From assembly GCA_028690055.1 (NCBI GenBank), contig JAQVBZ010000012.1, forward strand, positions 1 through 47,392: a stretch of DNA of 47,392 nucleotides, in the 5' to 3' direction. Position numbers and translations under genes: made by a program. Below, one piece after another: positions 33,446 to 40,330 of the stretch. This DNA is from Minisyncoccota bacterium (GTDB taxonomy: Bacteria; Patescibacteriota; Minisyncoccia; JAHIHE01; JAGLIN01). Every line of letters begins with the position of its first letter. Position 1 is the stretch's first letter. The notes beneath the pieces are model-generated. The model was not told the origin of the DNA, did not search any database, and saw only the letters and a program-made list of their open reading frames with translations.

Positions 33446-33557
33446 CAGGTCTATTCCAATTTTTAAGAGGGGATAATTTTGTTAATCTTTATACAAATAT
33501 ACGATAAATATAGCAAAAAGTAAAAACAAAAAAGTCCGGATCGTTTCCGGGCAAGAA

Positions 33558-33588
33558 GAAAGAGGCTCTTGTTATTTGAGCCTCTCGT
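33558..33588 (-). terminator. Terminator of the gene at 33600-34199
   Basis: AGAGGCTC / GAGCCTCT stem extended by GAAA/TTTC, on the minus strand followed by TTCTTCTT, 12 nt after the stop. Confidence 0.75.
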
Positions 33589-33599
33589 TTCCAATTTTA

Positions 33600-34199
33600 T
33601 TATTCAGTCCATCTTTCCGGAGGCCTGCAGTCCTTGTCCCCAGGGAATGGATCGGCTGCCATTATGCGGTCGTTGCTTGTATTACGTTGATGCTCCGGAA
33701 CCACTTGGATTCCGCGTCCTTTTAACCCCTCATAATAGTCATAGCGTATAATCATTCTATCTGTGGGCGAATCCGCACGTTCAAATTTGAACGGGGTTAG
33801 CTTTTGTTTCTCTTCGTAATAGATTATCGCTCCGATTACCCCGATATTATTTGGCGTTCCCATTTGCGAGGCATACACCTGAGGTATGGAATCGAAACAA
33901 AAATGTGTCACTTCTTCCTCTTTGTCGTTTAATCTCCACCCGGGGACATTTAAACTTCCCCAAGGACGTATCAGATATCCGCCGCTGTTTTTGCTGGCCT
34001 CTTCCCCGTTTATGACGCTAAGTCCATCAACTGAAGGGACGAATAAAATCACGTAGGGGGAATCGTTGTGAAGACGTATGGAATATTTTTCACCTTTGCA
34101 GCTCTCTACAAACGTTTCTCCTTTATAGTCATACTCAGTTTTCGGTATCCCATTTTTTCCAATGATTTCCATTCTGAACTTTCCTGTGGGGTTTCTCAT
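33600..34199 (-). CDS. Unknown beta-rich protein (199 aa)
   Basis: A soluble, all-beta-looking protein. Residues about 45-100 (PYVILFVPSVDGLSVINGEE, GGYLIRPWGSLNVPGWRLN, VTHFCF) match a type seen in bacterial hypothetical proteins, where a glycine-proline loop GY-PG-GWR precedes an FxF strand. I cannot name a function. The C-terminus is Pro/Asp-rich and probably disordered. The SD AAAGGAG 7-8 nt before the ATG makes the start firm, and the gene has its own terminator. Confidence 0.72.
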   Translation of the reverse strand: MRNPTGKFRMEIIGKNGIPKTEYDYKGETFVESCKGEKYSIRLHNDSPYVILFVPSVDGLSVINGEEASKNSGGYLIRPWGSLNVPGWRLNDKEEEVTHFCFDSIPQVYASQMGTPNNIGVIGAIIYYEEKQKLTPFKFERADSPTDRMIIRYDYYEGLKGRGIQVVPEHQRNTSNDRIMAADPFPGDKDCRPPERWTE

Positions 34200-34452
34200 C
34201 TTTCTGTCTCCTTTGCTTTTTTTGTTGCTGTATCGAACAGTATATCTATTCCTCCCGTATATTTTTTGCGGCCTTTCTTGAGCTGAAGCGTCCGTAAAAT
34301 CGTTTTTTGTGGCCAGAAAAAAGATAAATAGGGCAGGTTGCTATCCGTTACTTTAAGACAACTGCTGATTCTAGCGCAATCAAGCTATTCTGTCAATGAC
34401 CGCGATGTAGCAAAAAATCATGCTCTCGCATGAAGTTTGTTACAAGTAAAAA

Positions 34453-35090
34453 CCCCGGCTTTTAGCCGGGGTGTACGTTTGAAGGCGACGCCGTATACTA
34501 AAGCCGTCCGGCAGGACGGCTTTAGTAGTAAGTTATACGCCTATGAACCAACATAAACGTACAATCCGTACGTTATCACATTCTTTCTACGATTTGAAGT
34601 ACCATCTAGTATGGACACCAAAGTCTCGTGGCAAGGTATTGGGATCAGATCATGTTAAGAATGAACTGAGAAGAATCTTCGAGGCCATCTGCAGATGGAA
34701 GCACTGGGAAATCATTGAATTAAGCATTCAAGAAAACCATATCCATCTCTGTCTTTTAGCCACACCCAGAGATTCAGTCTCTTATGTAATGCAAATGCTC
34801 AAAGGTAAATCATCAGCTTGGATGAAAAAGAAGATTAAGCGTACCCACGGTCTTTATGAAAAAGAGTCCTTGTGGGCACGGGGGTATTTTGTTTCGACTA
34901 TCGGTTTGGATGAAAATATCATCACGCGATATGTAAAACATCAACACCATAAAAACCAAGTCGATCAACCATCGCTCTTTGATAAATTAATCAAATGGAA
35001 TACAAAAAGTCGCCCTGCTGGCCTGGCCGGCAAACCCAAAGCCACCGGACCTCAGCCCAGTGGTCGTTTACTGTTTTTGCGGAAAAAAAT
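34453..35090 (+). mobile_element. IS200-type insertion sequence (single tnpA)
   Basis: Left end: hairpin CCCCGGCTTTTAGCCGGGG at 34453-34471, the subterminal form usual for IS200/IS605 ends. It is followed by a second hairpin and tnpA. Right end: not sharply defined; CCAC-C-GG ... CC-CA-GTGG (35042-35063) and GCTGGCC-T-GGCCGGC just before it are candidate end hairpins. There is no tnpB. The right limit of 35090 is an estimate set by the start of the neighbouring gene's 3' end at 35106. Confidence 0.75.
34497..34526 (+). promoter_or_regulatory. Strong hairpin in front of tnpA
   Basis: ACTAAAGCCGTCC / GGACGGCTTTAGT, a perfect 13-bp stem with a 4-nt loop, ending 16 nt before the tnpA ATG. It may terminate read-in transcription or hide the start, as leader structures do in known IS200 elements. 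Confidence 0.7.
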
Positions 35091-35181
35091 TGTTCTGATT
35101 TATTTTCAATCTTTAACTTCGGTGATGACAAACTTAATAAACTCAATCACCTCATTTTGCCTCTCCATCTCCACTCCATAA
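34543..35181 (+). CDS. tnpA: IS200/IS605 family Y1 HUH transposase TnpA
   Basis: A single-strand DNA transposase. The HUH motif is ENHIHLCLLA (His66, His68), the catalytic Tyr is Tyr130 in ITRYVKHQ, and the family's DLKYHLVWTPKSR and LWARGYFVSTIG segments are present. The known family ends near residue 150. Here the frame runs on to 212, through the presumed right end of the element and antisense to the last 76 bp of the nucleotidyltransferase gene. So residues from about 155 are probably acquired read-through sequence. The catalytic core looks intact. Confidence 0.92.
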   Translation: MNQHKRTIRTLSHSFYDLKYHLVWTPKSRGKVLGSDHVKNELRRIFEAICRWKHWEIIELSIQENHIHLCLLATPRDSVSYVMQMLKGKSSAWMKKKIKRTHGLYEKESLWARGYFVSTIGLDENIITRYVKHQHHKNQVDQPSLFDKLIKWNTKSRPAGLAGKPKATGPQPSGRLLFLRKKIVLIYFQSLTSVMTNLINSITSFCLSISTP

Positions 35182-35885
35182 TGCCAACTATCAGCTTCCT
35201 CTATGAGATCTTTCCATCGGGGATATTCTTTTTTTACCCATGTGGCGGCAACTTTTTTTGATACGGCGTCGCTACGTTTTAACGTGTAGAGGATGCGGCA
35301 CAGGTTTAGTACGACATATGATTGCAGGTGGCTGTCTGCGAGACGGGTGGGGGCGGTTATTATCGGTTCCCATTCTTTGTGCAAATCTCGGATGCATGCT
35401 TCTTGGACGTCTGCGATATTTACCGGCTTTATGAGAGTTTTGAATCCGGGGCCGATGAGCGCGATTCCGGAATTATAGAGGAAATAGTTGTTGATTATCC
35501 ATTCATTGCCGTAAGGTATTTCGTCGTAGAATATACCGCCGCCGACATATGGTCTCGGAGCTTGGGGCGGAAGGATATTTTGCAGCATATTATGAGGGAT
35601 ATATGAACACTCTATCCGTTTCGACCATTTCTCGAATTTTTGCTCTGTGTCCGAGTGCAATATTTTTACTGAGGCAATCTGTTCTTTCGTGGCTGGGTGC
35701 GTTAAAACTACCGCAAGGTCTATGTCACTGCGTCCTTCGTCGAAGTCGCCGTATGACAGTGAGCCGGTGAGATAGATTCCGACGGGGTCGGCAGTGAAGA
35801 TATCCGATATGCCTTGTGATAAGAAATATAGAACATCGTTGATGTCTTGGTAGGGCGTTATTTTTTTATATTCAATTTTAAGCAT
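35106..35885 (-). CDS. Aminoglycoside-adenylyltransferase-like nucleotidyltransferase
   Basis: A 259-aa protein with an N-terminal nucleotidyltransferase domain: GSLSYGDFDEGRSDIDLAVV (GS-x-DxD, about residues 41-60). The C-terminal helical domain is of the AadA/DUF4111 type (DLHKEWEPIITAPTRLADSH; VLNLCRILYTLKRSDAVSKK). It is related to ANT(3'')/(9) resistance enzymes, but chromosomal members often have unknown substrates, so resistance is not implied. The IS200 element abuts its 3' end and may have replaced its terminator; the coding end looks complete. No SD. Confidence 0.87.
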   Translation of the reverse strand: MLKIEYKKITPYQDINDVLYFLSQGISDIFTADPVGIYLTGSLSYGDFDEGRSDIDLAVVLTHPATKEQIASVKILHSDTEQKFEKWSKRIECSYIPHNMLQNILPPQAPRPYVGGGIFYDEIPYGNEWIINNYFLYNSGIALIGPGFKTLIKPVNIADVQEACIRDLHKEWEPIITAPTRLADSHLQSYVVLNLCRILYTLKRSDAVSKKVAATWVKKEYPRWKDLIEEADSWHYGVEMERQNEVIEFIKFVITEVKD

Positions 35886-35940
35886 TCCGGTATATAAGGT
35901 TATTGGATATTGATTTTTCTCTACTCCGATGAAATATAGT

Positions 35941-36011
35941 TACGGGATTGCCGTCCCCATCTCCGCGAGGACAGGCTATATTCGCAGTGTCTTCTTCTCG
36001 CAATGACAGTG
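35941..36011. repeat. Possible GTCATTCC-family remnant
   Basis: ACGGGATTGCCG at the left and CTCGCAATGACAG at the right are of the same general form as the repeat ends elsewhere. Otherwise the 35886-36220 gap shows only a terminator. Confidence 0.4.
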
Positions 36012-36170
36012 ATATAGCGTCCTCTATGCAGATTTCTTGCCCCTCTTTGACCAAATCATACTCCAAATAAGCGAAAAAGTAAAAAGAAAAATAATAAACA
36101 CTCAATGTTAAATCTGCGGAAAATTCTGATGCCCGGATTATTTAAAGAGATTTCTTGGTTTATGACAGAA

Positions 36171-36203
36171 GAAAAGCGCCGTACCCGTAGGTCGTGCGCT
36201 TTG
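36171..36203 (-). terminator. Terminator of the gene at 36221-36574
   Basis: AAAGCGC / GCGCTTT perfect stem with a 16-nt loop, then TTCTTCT on the minus strand, 18 nt after the stop. Confidence 0.65.
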
Positions 36204-36220
36204 ATGATTTTTCTTTTTGA

Positions 36221-36574
36221 TTATGCGAGAACACTATGTTTTGCTCGATAAGGCAGTGTATTTCGAACGACTGTCCAGTCCGGATTAATTGTCCAGACAT
36301 TATATTCTCCTACAAACACCTTTTCTTTTTCAATCAGAGATTTGCACATCTTTTCTATGCAAATATGTCCTTGTCCATTCAACCAGCAAAATGGTGGAGC
36401 GACATCCGGTGCAATAAGGGCAATTTTCTTGTCGAGTCCAGCCCTCCATAGCAGTGCTTGCATGATGAGAAAGCGATTCTCGTAAGTAAGCTCGGCAGTG
36501 TGTAAATTCTTGTACTCCTCTAGTATTTCTACAAAATCACAATAGTCCAATTTTGCATATGGATTGTTTTCCAT
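36221..36574 (-). CDS. Small unknown protein (117 aa)
   Basis: I do not recognise this protein. The N-terminal half is helical (FVEILEEYKNLHTAELTYEN), and the middle is Trp/Cys-containing (PPFCWLNGQGHICIEKMC). The C-terminal half ends with strand-like VWTINPDWTVVRN. It is soluble with no signal peptide. GAGGGGG 8 nt before the ATG gives an SD-led start, and a hairpin terminator follows. It is another of the small, self-contained, SD-led units that punctuate this window. Confidence 0.65.
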   Translation of the reverse strand: MENNPYAKLDYCDFVEILEEYKNLHTAELTYENRFLIMQALLWRAGLDKKIALIAPDVAPPFCWLNGQGHICIEKMCKSLIEKEKVFVGEYNVWTINPDWTVVRNTLPYRAKHSVLA

Positions 36575-36765
36575 TCTTTTATCCCCCTCGGTTTTTTTGA
36601 TCTATTCTGTTTTATGCTGTTATTGATAGTAGTGGATTTTAGTAATATTGTCAAGGTCAGTCGTGAAATTTGATTGAAACAATTATGAATATACCATATA
36701 ATAATTATGTCAGGCCGACTATTTTATGTTTCGGATTGATATGATAATTCTTTAATTACACTCAT

Positions 36766-37577
36766 ATGAAAAAACATCTCTTGTGCTATTCCTTCTATCG
36801 ATAGCAGCAGCGATAGTCATAGGCAGCCGTTCTTTTAATTCAGCTTCTAAGGAGGCCGGTATCTTTGATTCAAATGAATCGGGCGAATCGCAGGAAGCGG
36901 GAATATCGGCTACGGAAGAAACGGATGATTCTGCCTTGAGTGAGGAAGAATTCAATAATAGTGGCCAAGCCAAGGCCATAGAAAAAGAATCGGATCTTTG
37001 GCCGGTTTTCGAAGATGCTGAGGTGGGTTTTTCGGTCCATTATCCGCAAGACGCTAATTTGGTTGACCAAAAAGAATCTGTTACCGAGGCAGACGGTATC
37101 TATTATAAAATAGATGTGAGAGATTTCGGAGAAGGGGATTTGCCACGGGATTTGAGCGCGGAAGAGGCGCAAAAGAATGTTGAATCGTTATCCAGCGGTG
37201 AGTTCGGAATAAACCACGAGAATTCTCTGGAGCTGTCGCAGAAAGTAAGGTCGGTGGGTTTTCTCTTTGCTCAGGATTTTATGGTGCTGTCGAGATTCGA
37301 TGTCTGCAGCGTGACTATGGAAAGAACGCTCTTGTTCTATTTTAACAACAAGCAGATTTCCATAACTGCGTATGCTCCGATAAATGTCCTGCAAAAAACG
37401 ATGCCCGAATATTTTATTTCGGACAAGGAAAATTGCGGTGAGCAATCAAGATGGAATTTTGATAAGCAGAACGAATTCTATCAGCAGTTGGCAGACAAAA
37501 AAGCTCCGGCTGATATCCAGCAATGGTTTGATAACTTCGACAAAATGGCTGAGACGATCATCTTCGATCACAGGTAG
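36766..37577 (+). pseudogene. Exported protein gene with a one-base shift in its A-run near the start
   Basis: From 36783 the frame is open to 37577 (264 aa): an Asp/Glu/Ser-rich linker, then a domain with FSVHYPQDANLVDQ and two or three Cys, ending with WFDNFDKMAETIIFDH. Its first residues (LFLLSIAAAIVIG) are a headless signal helix starting at GTG. Seventeen bases upstream, an ATG is followed by AAAAAAC. With one more A, or a -1 slip, the frame becomes MKKTSLVLFLLSIAAAIVIG, a perfect lipoprotein-like or membrane-anchor start. So the gene is either slightly broken, mis-sequenced or subject to slippage. Confidence 0.78.
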
Positions 37578-37600
37578 GGAAGTGATTCTGTCATTATAAT

Positions 37601-37630
37601 AAAAATACACGATTGATTCGTGTATTTTTA
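37601..37630. terminator. Bidirectional terminator
   Basis: AATACACG / CGTGTATT perfect stem flanked by A and T tracts, about 25 nt after the exported-protein stop. Confidence 0.85.
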
Positions 37631-37726
37631 TTATTCATTCGTATTGTGTTCACAATCAGCAAGGTTGTGCGTGCAATCAAAACGGAATGATTCAATCGGG
37701 GCGATCTTCCCAACAGTGTACATTGC

Positions 37727-37754
37727 GCGGGAGCAGGTATATACCTGCTCCCGC
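37727..37754. repeat. Perfect 28-bp palindrome
   Basis: The half-site is GCGGGAGCAGGTAT; the second half is its exact reverse complement, with no spacer. No U tract adjoins it. The inner GCAGGTATATACCTGC resembles arm hairpins of the GGAGTAGC repeats. Confidence 0.8.
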
Positions 37755-37758
37755 ACCG

Positions 37759-37815
37759 AGCAGCGGTGCATACAGCCCACATAAGGATTGATTACATAGT
37801 GGTGATTTTGAGCAT
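37759..37815 (-). pseudogene. Copied 5' fragment of the radical SAM gene (copy B)
   Basis: ATGCTCAAAATCACC is followed, after an internal 25-bp deletion, by TATGTAATCAATCC and the codons for the CMHR part of the cluster motif. Similarity ends at about 37759, directly beside the 28-bp palindrome. The rest of the 37578-37972 gap holds repeat DNA and a terminator only. Confidence 0.8.
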
Positions 37816-37838
37816 TATATTTTATATGGTTTTTTATT

Positions 37839-37949
37839 TGTCATTCCGAGCTTGTCGAGGAATCCCTATATTACGATAAAATTATTTAATATGGGTTTAG
37901 CGGTAGTGAAGGGATCCTTCGACTTCACTCTGTTTCGCCCAGGATGACA
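37839..37949. repeat. GTCATTCC-family repeat next to copy B
   Basis: TTTGTCATTCCGAGCTTG at the left, GCCCAGGATGACAA at the right; interior nearly identical to 32975-33085. Confidence 0.8.
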
Positions 37950-37972
37950 AAAAAAGGGCTTTCGCATGAGCG

Positions 37973-38785
37973 CTATTTCTTATGATGGAAATAAATCCCG
38001 CATTCTATTTTCTGTTTCCGGCAAAACGCTTCAATTTCCTTTTCCATCTTATCCCAGAATTTATTATCCGAGAAATAGATGTCTCTGTAATCATCCAAAA
38101 GATTCGAATGATATTTTTTGAGCCAGTTTTCAGTGCACTTCCAGAGTTCGCCGGAGACATATAGATTTTCGAACATGTAATGATCCGTGCAGTGCCGGGT
38201 GGCGAGCACAATCTTTTTCCAGTCGGTGAGAAAGGGGAGTATCGGGCCGATGAAGACATAGGTCGGGATGCCGTTTTCTTTCAGCTTTTCAAGCGCTTTG
38301 ACGCGGTTTTCTACAGATGAAGCGAAAGGTTCGATTTCGCGGCGCAGACCATCGTCCAGGGTCGTGATAGTGAAGCCGACTCGCCGATTTTCGAACTGCT
38401 TGATGAGGTCGATGTCTCGGAGGACCAAGTCGGATTTCGTCTGGATACACAGGTCCGGTTCGAGGGGAATGAGCTTTTGTAAAATCTTTCTCGTGAGTTC
38501 ATATTTTTTCTCAAGCGGATGATAGGCATCGGTCACGGAAGAAAGAAACATTTCCTTGCCCTTGTATTTCTGCGTCTTCTCTGGCACCAGCTGCGGCGCG
38601 TTTATCTTCACATCCACAAAATCACCCCAGTCTTCCTTGTGATTCGTAAACCTCTTCATAAACCGCGCATAGCAATAAAAGCAGCGGTGCATACAGCCCA
38701 CATAAGGATTGATTACATAATCAGCCTCCGGCAGATTCGATTTGGTGATTATGGAAGAGGATCGGATTTCGATGATTTTGAGCAT
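37973..38785 (-). CDS. Radical SAM protein of the spore-photoproduct-lyase-like (Rv2578c) family
   Basis: A 270-aa radical SAM enzyme. The cluster motif is [14 protein letters not shown] (CxxxCxxC, about residues 30-38). The TIM-barrel continues with MFLSSVTDAYHPLEKKYELT, LCIQTKSDLVLRDIDLI and GFTITTLDDGLRREIEP, typical of SplB-like/Rv2578c proteins. These are often called DNA repair photolyases, but most have no proven substrate. It lacks the N-terminal extension of true SPL. Two partial copies of its 5' end lie at 37759-37815 and 32834-32951. No SD precedes the ATG at 38785. Confidence 0.92.
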   Translation of the reverse strand: MLKIIEIRSSSIITKSNLPEADYVINPYVGCMHRCFYCYARFMKRFTNHKEDWGDFVDVKINAPQLVPEKTQKYKGKEMFLSSVTDAYHPLEKKYELTRKILQKLIPLEPDLCIQTKSDLVLRDIDLIKQFENRRVGFTITTLDDGLRREIEPFASSVENRVKALEKLKENGIPTYVFIGPILPFLTDWKKIVLATRHCTDHYMFENLYVSGELWKCTENWLKKYHSNLLDDYRDIYFSDNKFWDKMEKEIEAFCRKQKIECGIYFHHKK

Positions 38786-38818
38786 GGATATTCACATAAT
38801 TTTTTATTTGTCATTCCG

Positions 38819-38920
38819 AGCTTGTCGAGGAATCCCTACATTATGATAAAATTATTTAATATGGATTCAGGTATTAATGAAGGGGTCCTTCGGCTCCGCT
38901 CCGCTTCGCTCAGGATGACA
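38819..38920. repeat. GTCATTCC-family repeat upstream of the radical SAM gene
   Basis: TTTGTCATTCCGAGCTTG at the left, GCTCAGGATGACA at the right, about 100 bp, in the promoter region of the gene at 37973-38785. Confidence 0.8.
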
Positions 38921-39040
38921 AAAAGGGATTGATACTTCCTATAGCGCGTTGTCATTAATTACACCAACATAATATGCAGAGTTCAACTTTGCTTGTCAGG
39001 ATATATTCTCTTTTTAACATTGCCCATAAATGTGTGATAA

Positions 39041-39820
39041 TTATTGATCCTGTCTATCTATTACATACATTCCTATATATTTATCATAGATGAGCTCTTC
39101 AAGAAGGATTAAAATGTTTTCTGAAATACCTATGCCTTCCTCGATATTACTTTTTGACAATTCGCGTCCGTGAAAGACTTCTCCTCTTTTTTGAATGAAA
39201 TATTGTATCGCTAAATATAATTTTTTATCTATAATATTTTTTTTATACAAATTTCTAGCTTGATTAGAAATTGATCTATTTTTTAATATTTCGTTTTCTG
39301 ACACTCCTGAGAGAATGTCTAGGTTTTCTTGTATTTTTTTATAATTAATTAGGAATTTTAATAATGGCTGGCTTAGTTCAGTATCGTTTTTAGCTATGTT
39401 CTTTGCTTTTTCTTTTATGTCTTGCGAAACATCTCTTGTTTTTTCTTTAAGATATGTTGTTAGTTCCTGTGCTTCTTTTTCTCCAAAAGAATGGTTGATT
39501 ACTTGAACATTTTGTTGCTGATTGACCGTAGATATAATTGTACTTTGTAGCAACGCGAATTTCTCAATCGTTTCATTTTTCAAATTCTCTATGTCTTTTT
39601 TTATTTTTAAGACATTTAAGATATTCAATTCATTGACTAGCGGTAATAAGACTAGCGCTACAATTACTATAAGTAATAGCTGGCTGAAAAAATCTATTTT
39701 AATTGCAAAGGTGTTTTGTTGATACCATATAAATATGGCTATTGTGATAATAATAGCAAATATATTATATAAAGGTTTATTTTTTTCAGTCAGTTTGTTG
39801 TATCGGGGTCTGATATTCAT
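39041..39820 (-). CDS. Membrane-anchored protein with a DUF4145/HEPN-like C-terminus
   Basis: A 259-aa protein. Two N-terminal membrane helices (about residues 18-36 and 44-64) precede a coiled coil of about 100 residues (IKKDIENLKNETIEKFALLQ). The C-terminal helical domain (about 165-250) contains RGEVFH, an R-x4-H motif, in the context YFIQKRGEVFHGRELSKSNI. This arrangement resembles DUF4145 and other HEPN folds, some of which are RNases in defence systems. The assignment rests on the motif and helix pattern only. It is very AT-rich compared with purB. No SD. Confidence 0.72.
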   Translation of the reverse strand: MNIRPRYNKLTEKNKPLYNIFAIIITIAIFIWYQQNTFAIKIDFFSQLLLIVIVALVLLPLVNELNILNVLKIKKDIENLKNETIEKFALLQSTIISTVNQQQNVQVINHSFGEKEAQELTTYLKEKTRDVSQDIKEKAKNIAKNDTELSQPLLKFLINYKKIQENLDILSGVSENEILKNRSISNQARNLYKKNIIDKKLYLAIQYFIQKRGEVFHGRELSKSNIEEGIGISENILILLEELIYDKYIGMYVIDRQDQ

Positions 39821-39965
39821 TCTGATATTTTAGTTATTTATTTAAATGCGGCTTTTTTCCATCGTAGATGAACGTTGATTCGTCGATCTATTTTTGATTT
39901 ATGCTTGTTTCCTTCCAGCTTTTCTTTAATGGTTTTTAGCGGTTTACTGGCGAAGAATGTAGCGT

Positions 39966-40034
39966 AGTGAAGTGAAGAATCTCGTTACTACGCGGGATAG
40001 AGGGGGATTATTCGGAGTACCTCAGAATGGCAGA
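39966..40034. repeat. GTCATTCC-family repeat, partial copy
   Basis: GTGAAGTGAAGAATCTC at the left and CGGAGTACCTCAGAATGGCAG at the right; nearest relative at 10012-10082. The 39821-40330 gap otherwise holds two hairpins and no convincing gene. Confidence 0.6.
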
Positions 40035-40146
40035 ATGGTGGTTTGGCGGCAAGGGGCAGGGGCTGGTTGACTCGATGAGCAGTTTCGCGGGCATATTGTC
40101 AGTTCTTTGCCTAATCATACGACAAAGAGGTGAAAAAGTAAAAAAC

Positions 40147-40174
40147 AAAATAACCCCGTTTCCGCGGGGTTATT
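40147..40174. terminator. Strong bidirectional terminator
   Basis: AAATAACCCCG / CGGGGTTATTT perfect 11-bp stem. No gene ends close by on either side, so a short transcript between here and 40290 is possible. Confidence 0.75.
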
Positions 40175-40290
40175 TGTAGATATTCATGGACTATTTATTT
40201 CGGCATCGTGAAACCGTCGATTACGACTCTGTCGCCATGTTTGTGTTTATAACTGATAAATATAAATTCGGTATGTATATAAATAAATTA

Positions 40291-40326
40291 AGAAGGCCTA
40301 TCAGTAGTACCGATAGACCTTTTTTG
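40291..40326 (-). terminator. Hairpin after purB
   Basis: AAGG-C-CTATC / GATAG-A-CCTT stem 5 nt past the purB stop. On the minus strand only a broken T tract follows (CTTCTTAATTTATTT), so efficiency is uncertain. Confidence 0.55.
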
Positions 40327-40330
40327 GTTT

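Noticed and set aside
35106-35885. Aminoglycoside resistance gene
   Set aside because: The fold is AadA-like, but there is no evidence of resistance; chromosomal relatives have varied or unknown substrates.
35878-36105. 75-aa minus-strand frame upstream of the nucleotidyltransferase
   Set aside because: Part of it is repeat-like DNA (ends like CGCAATGACAG), and there is no SD or conserved pattern.
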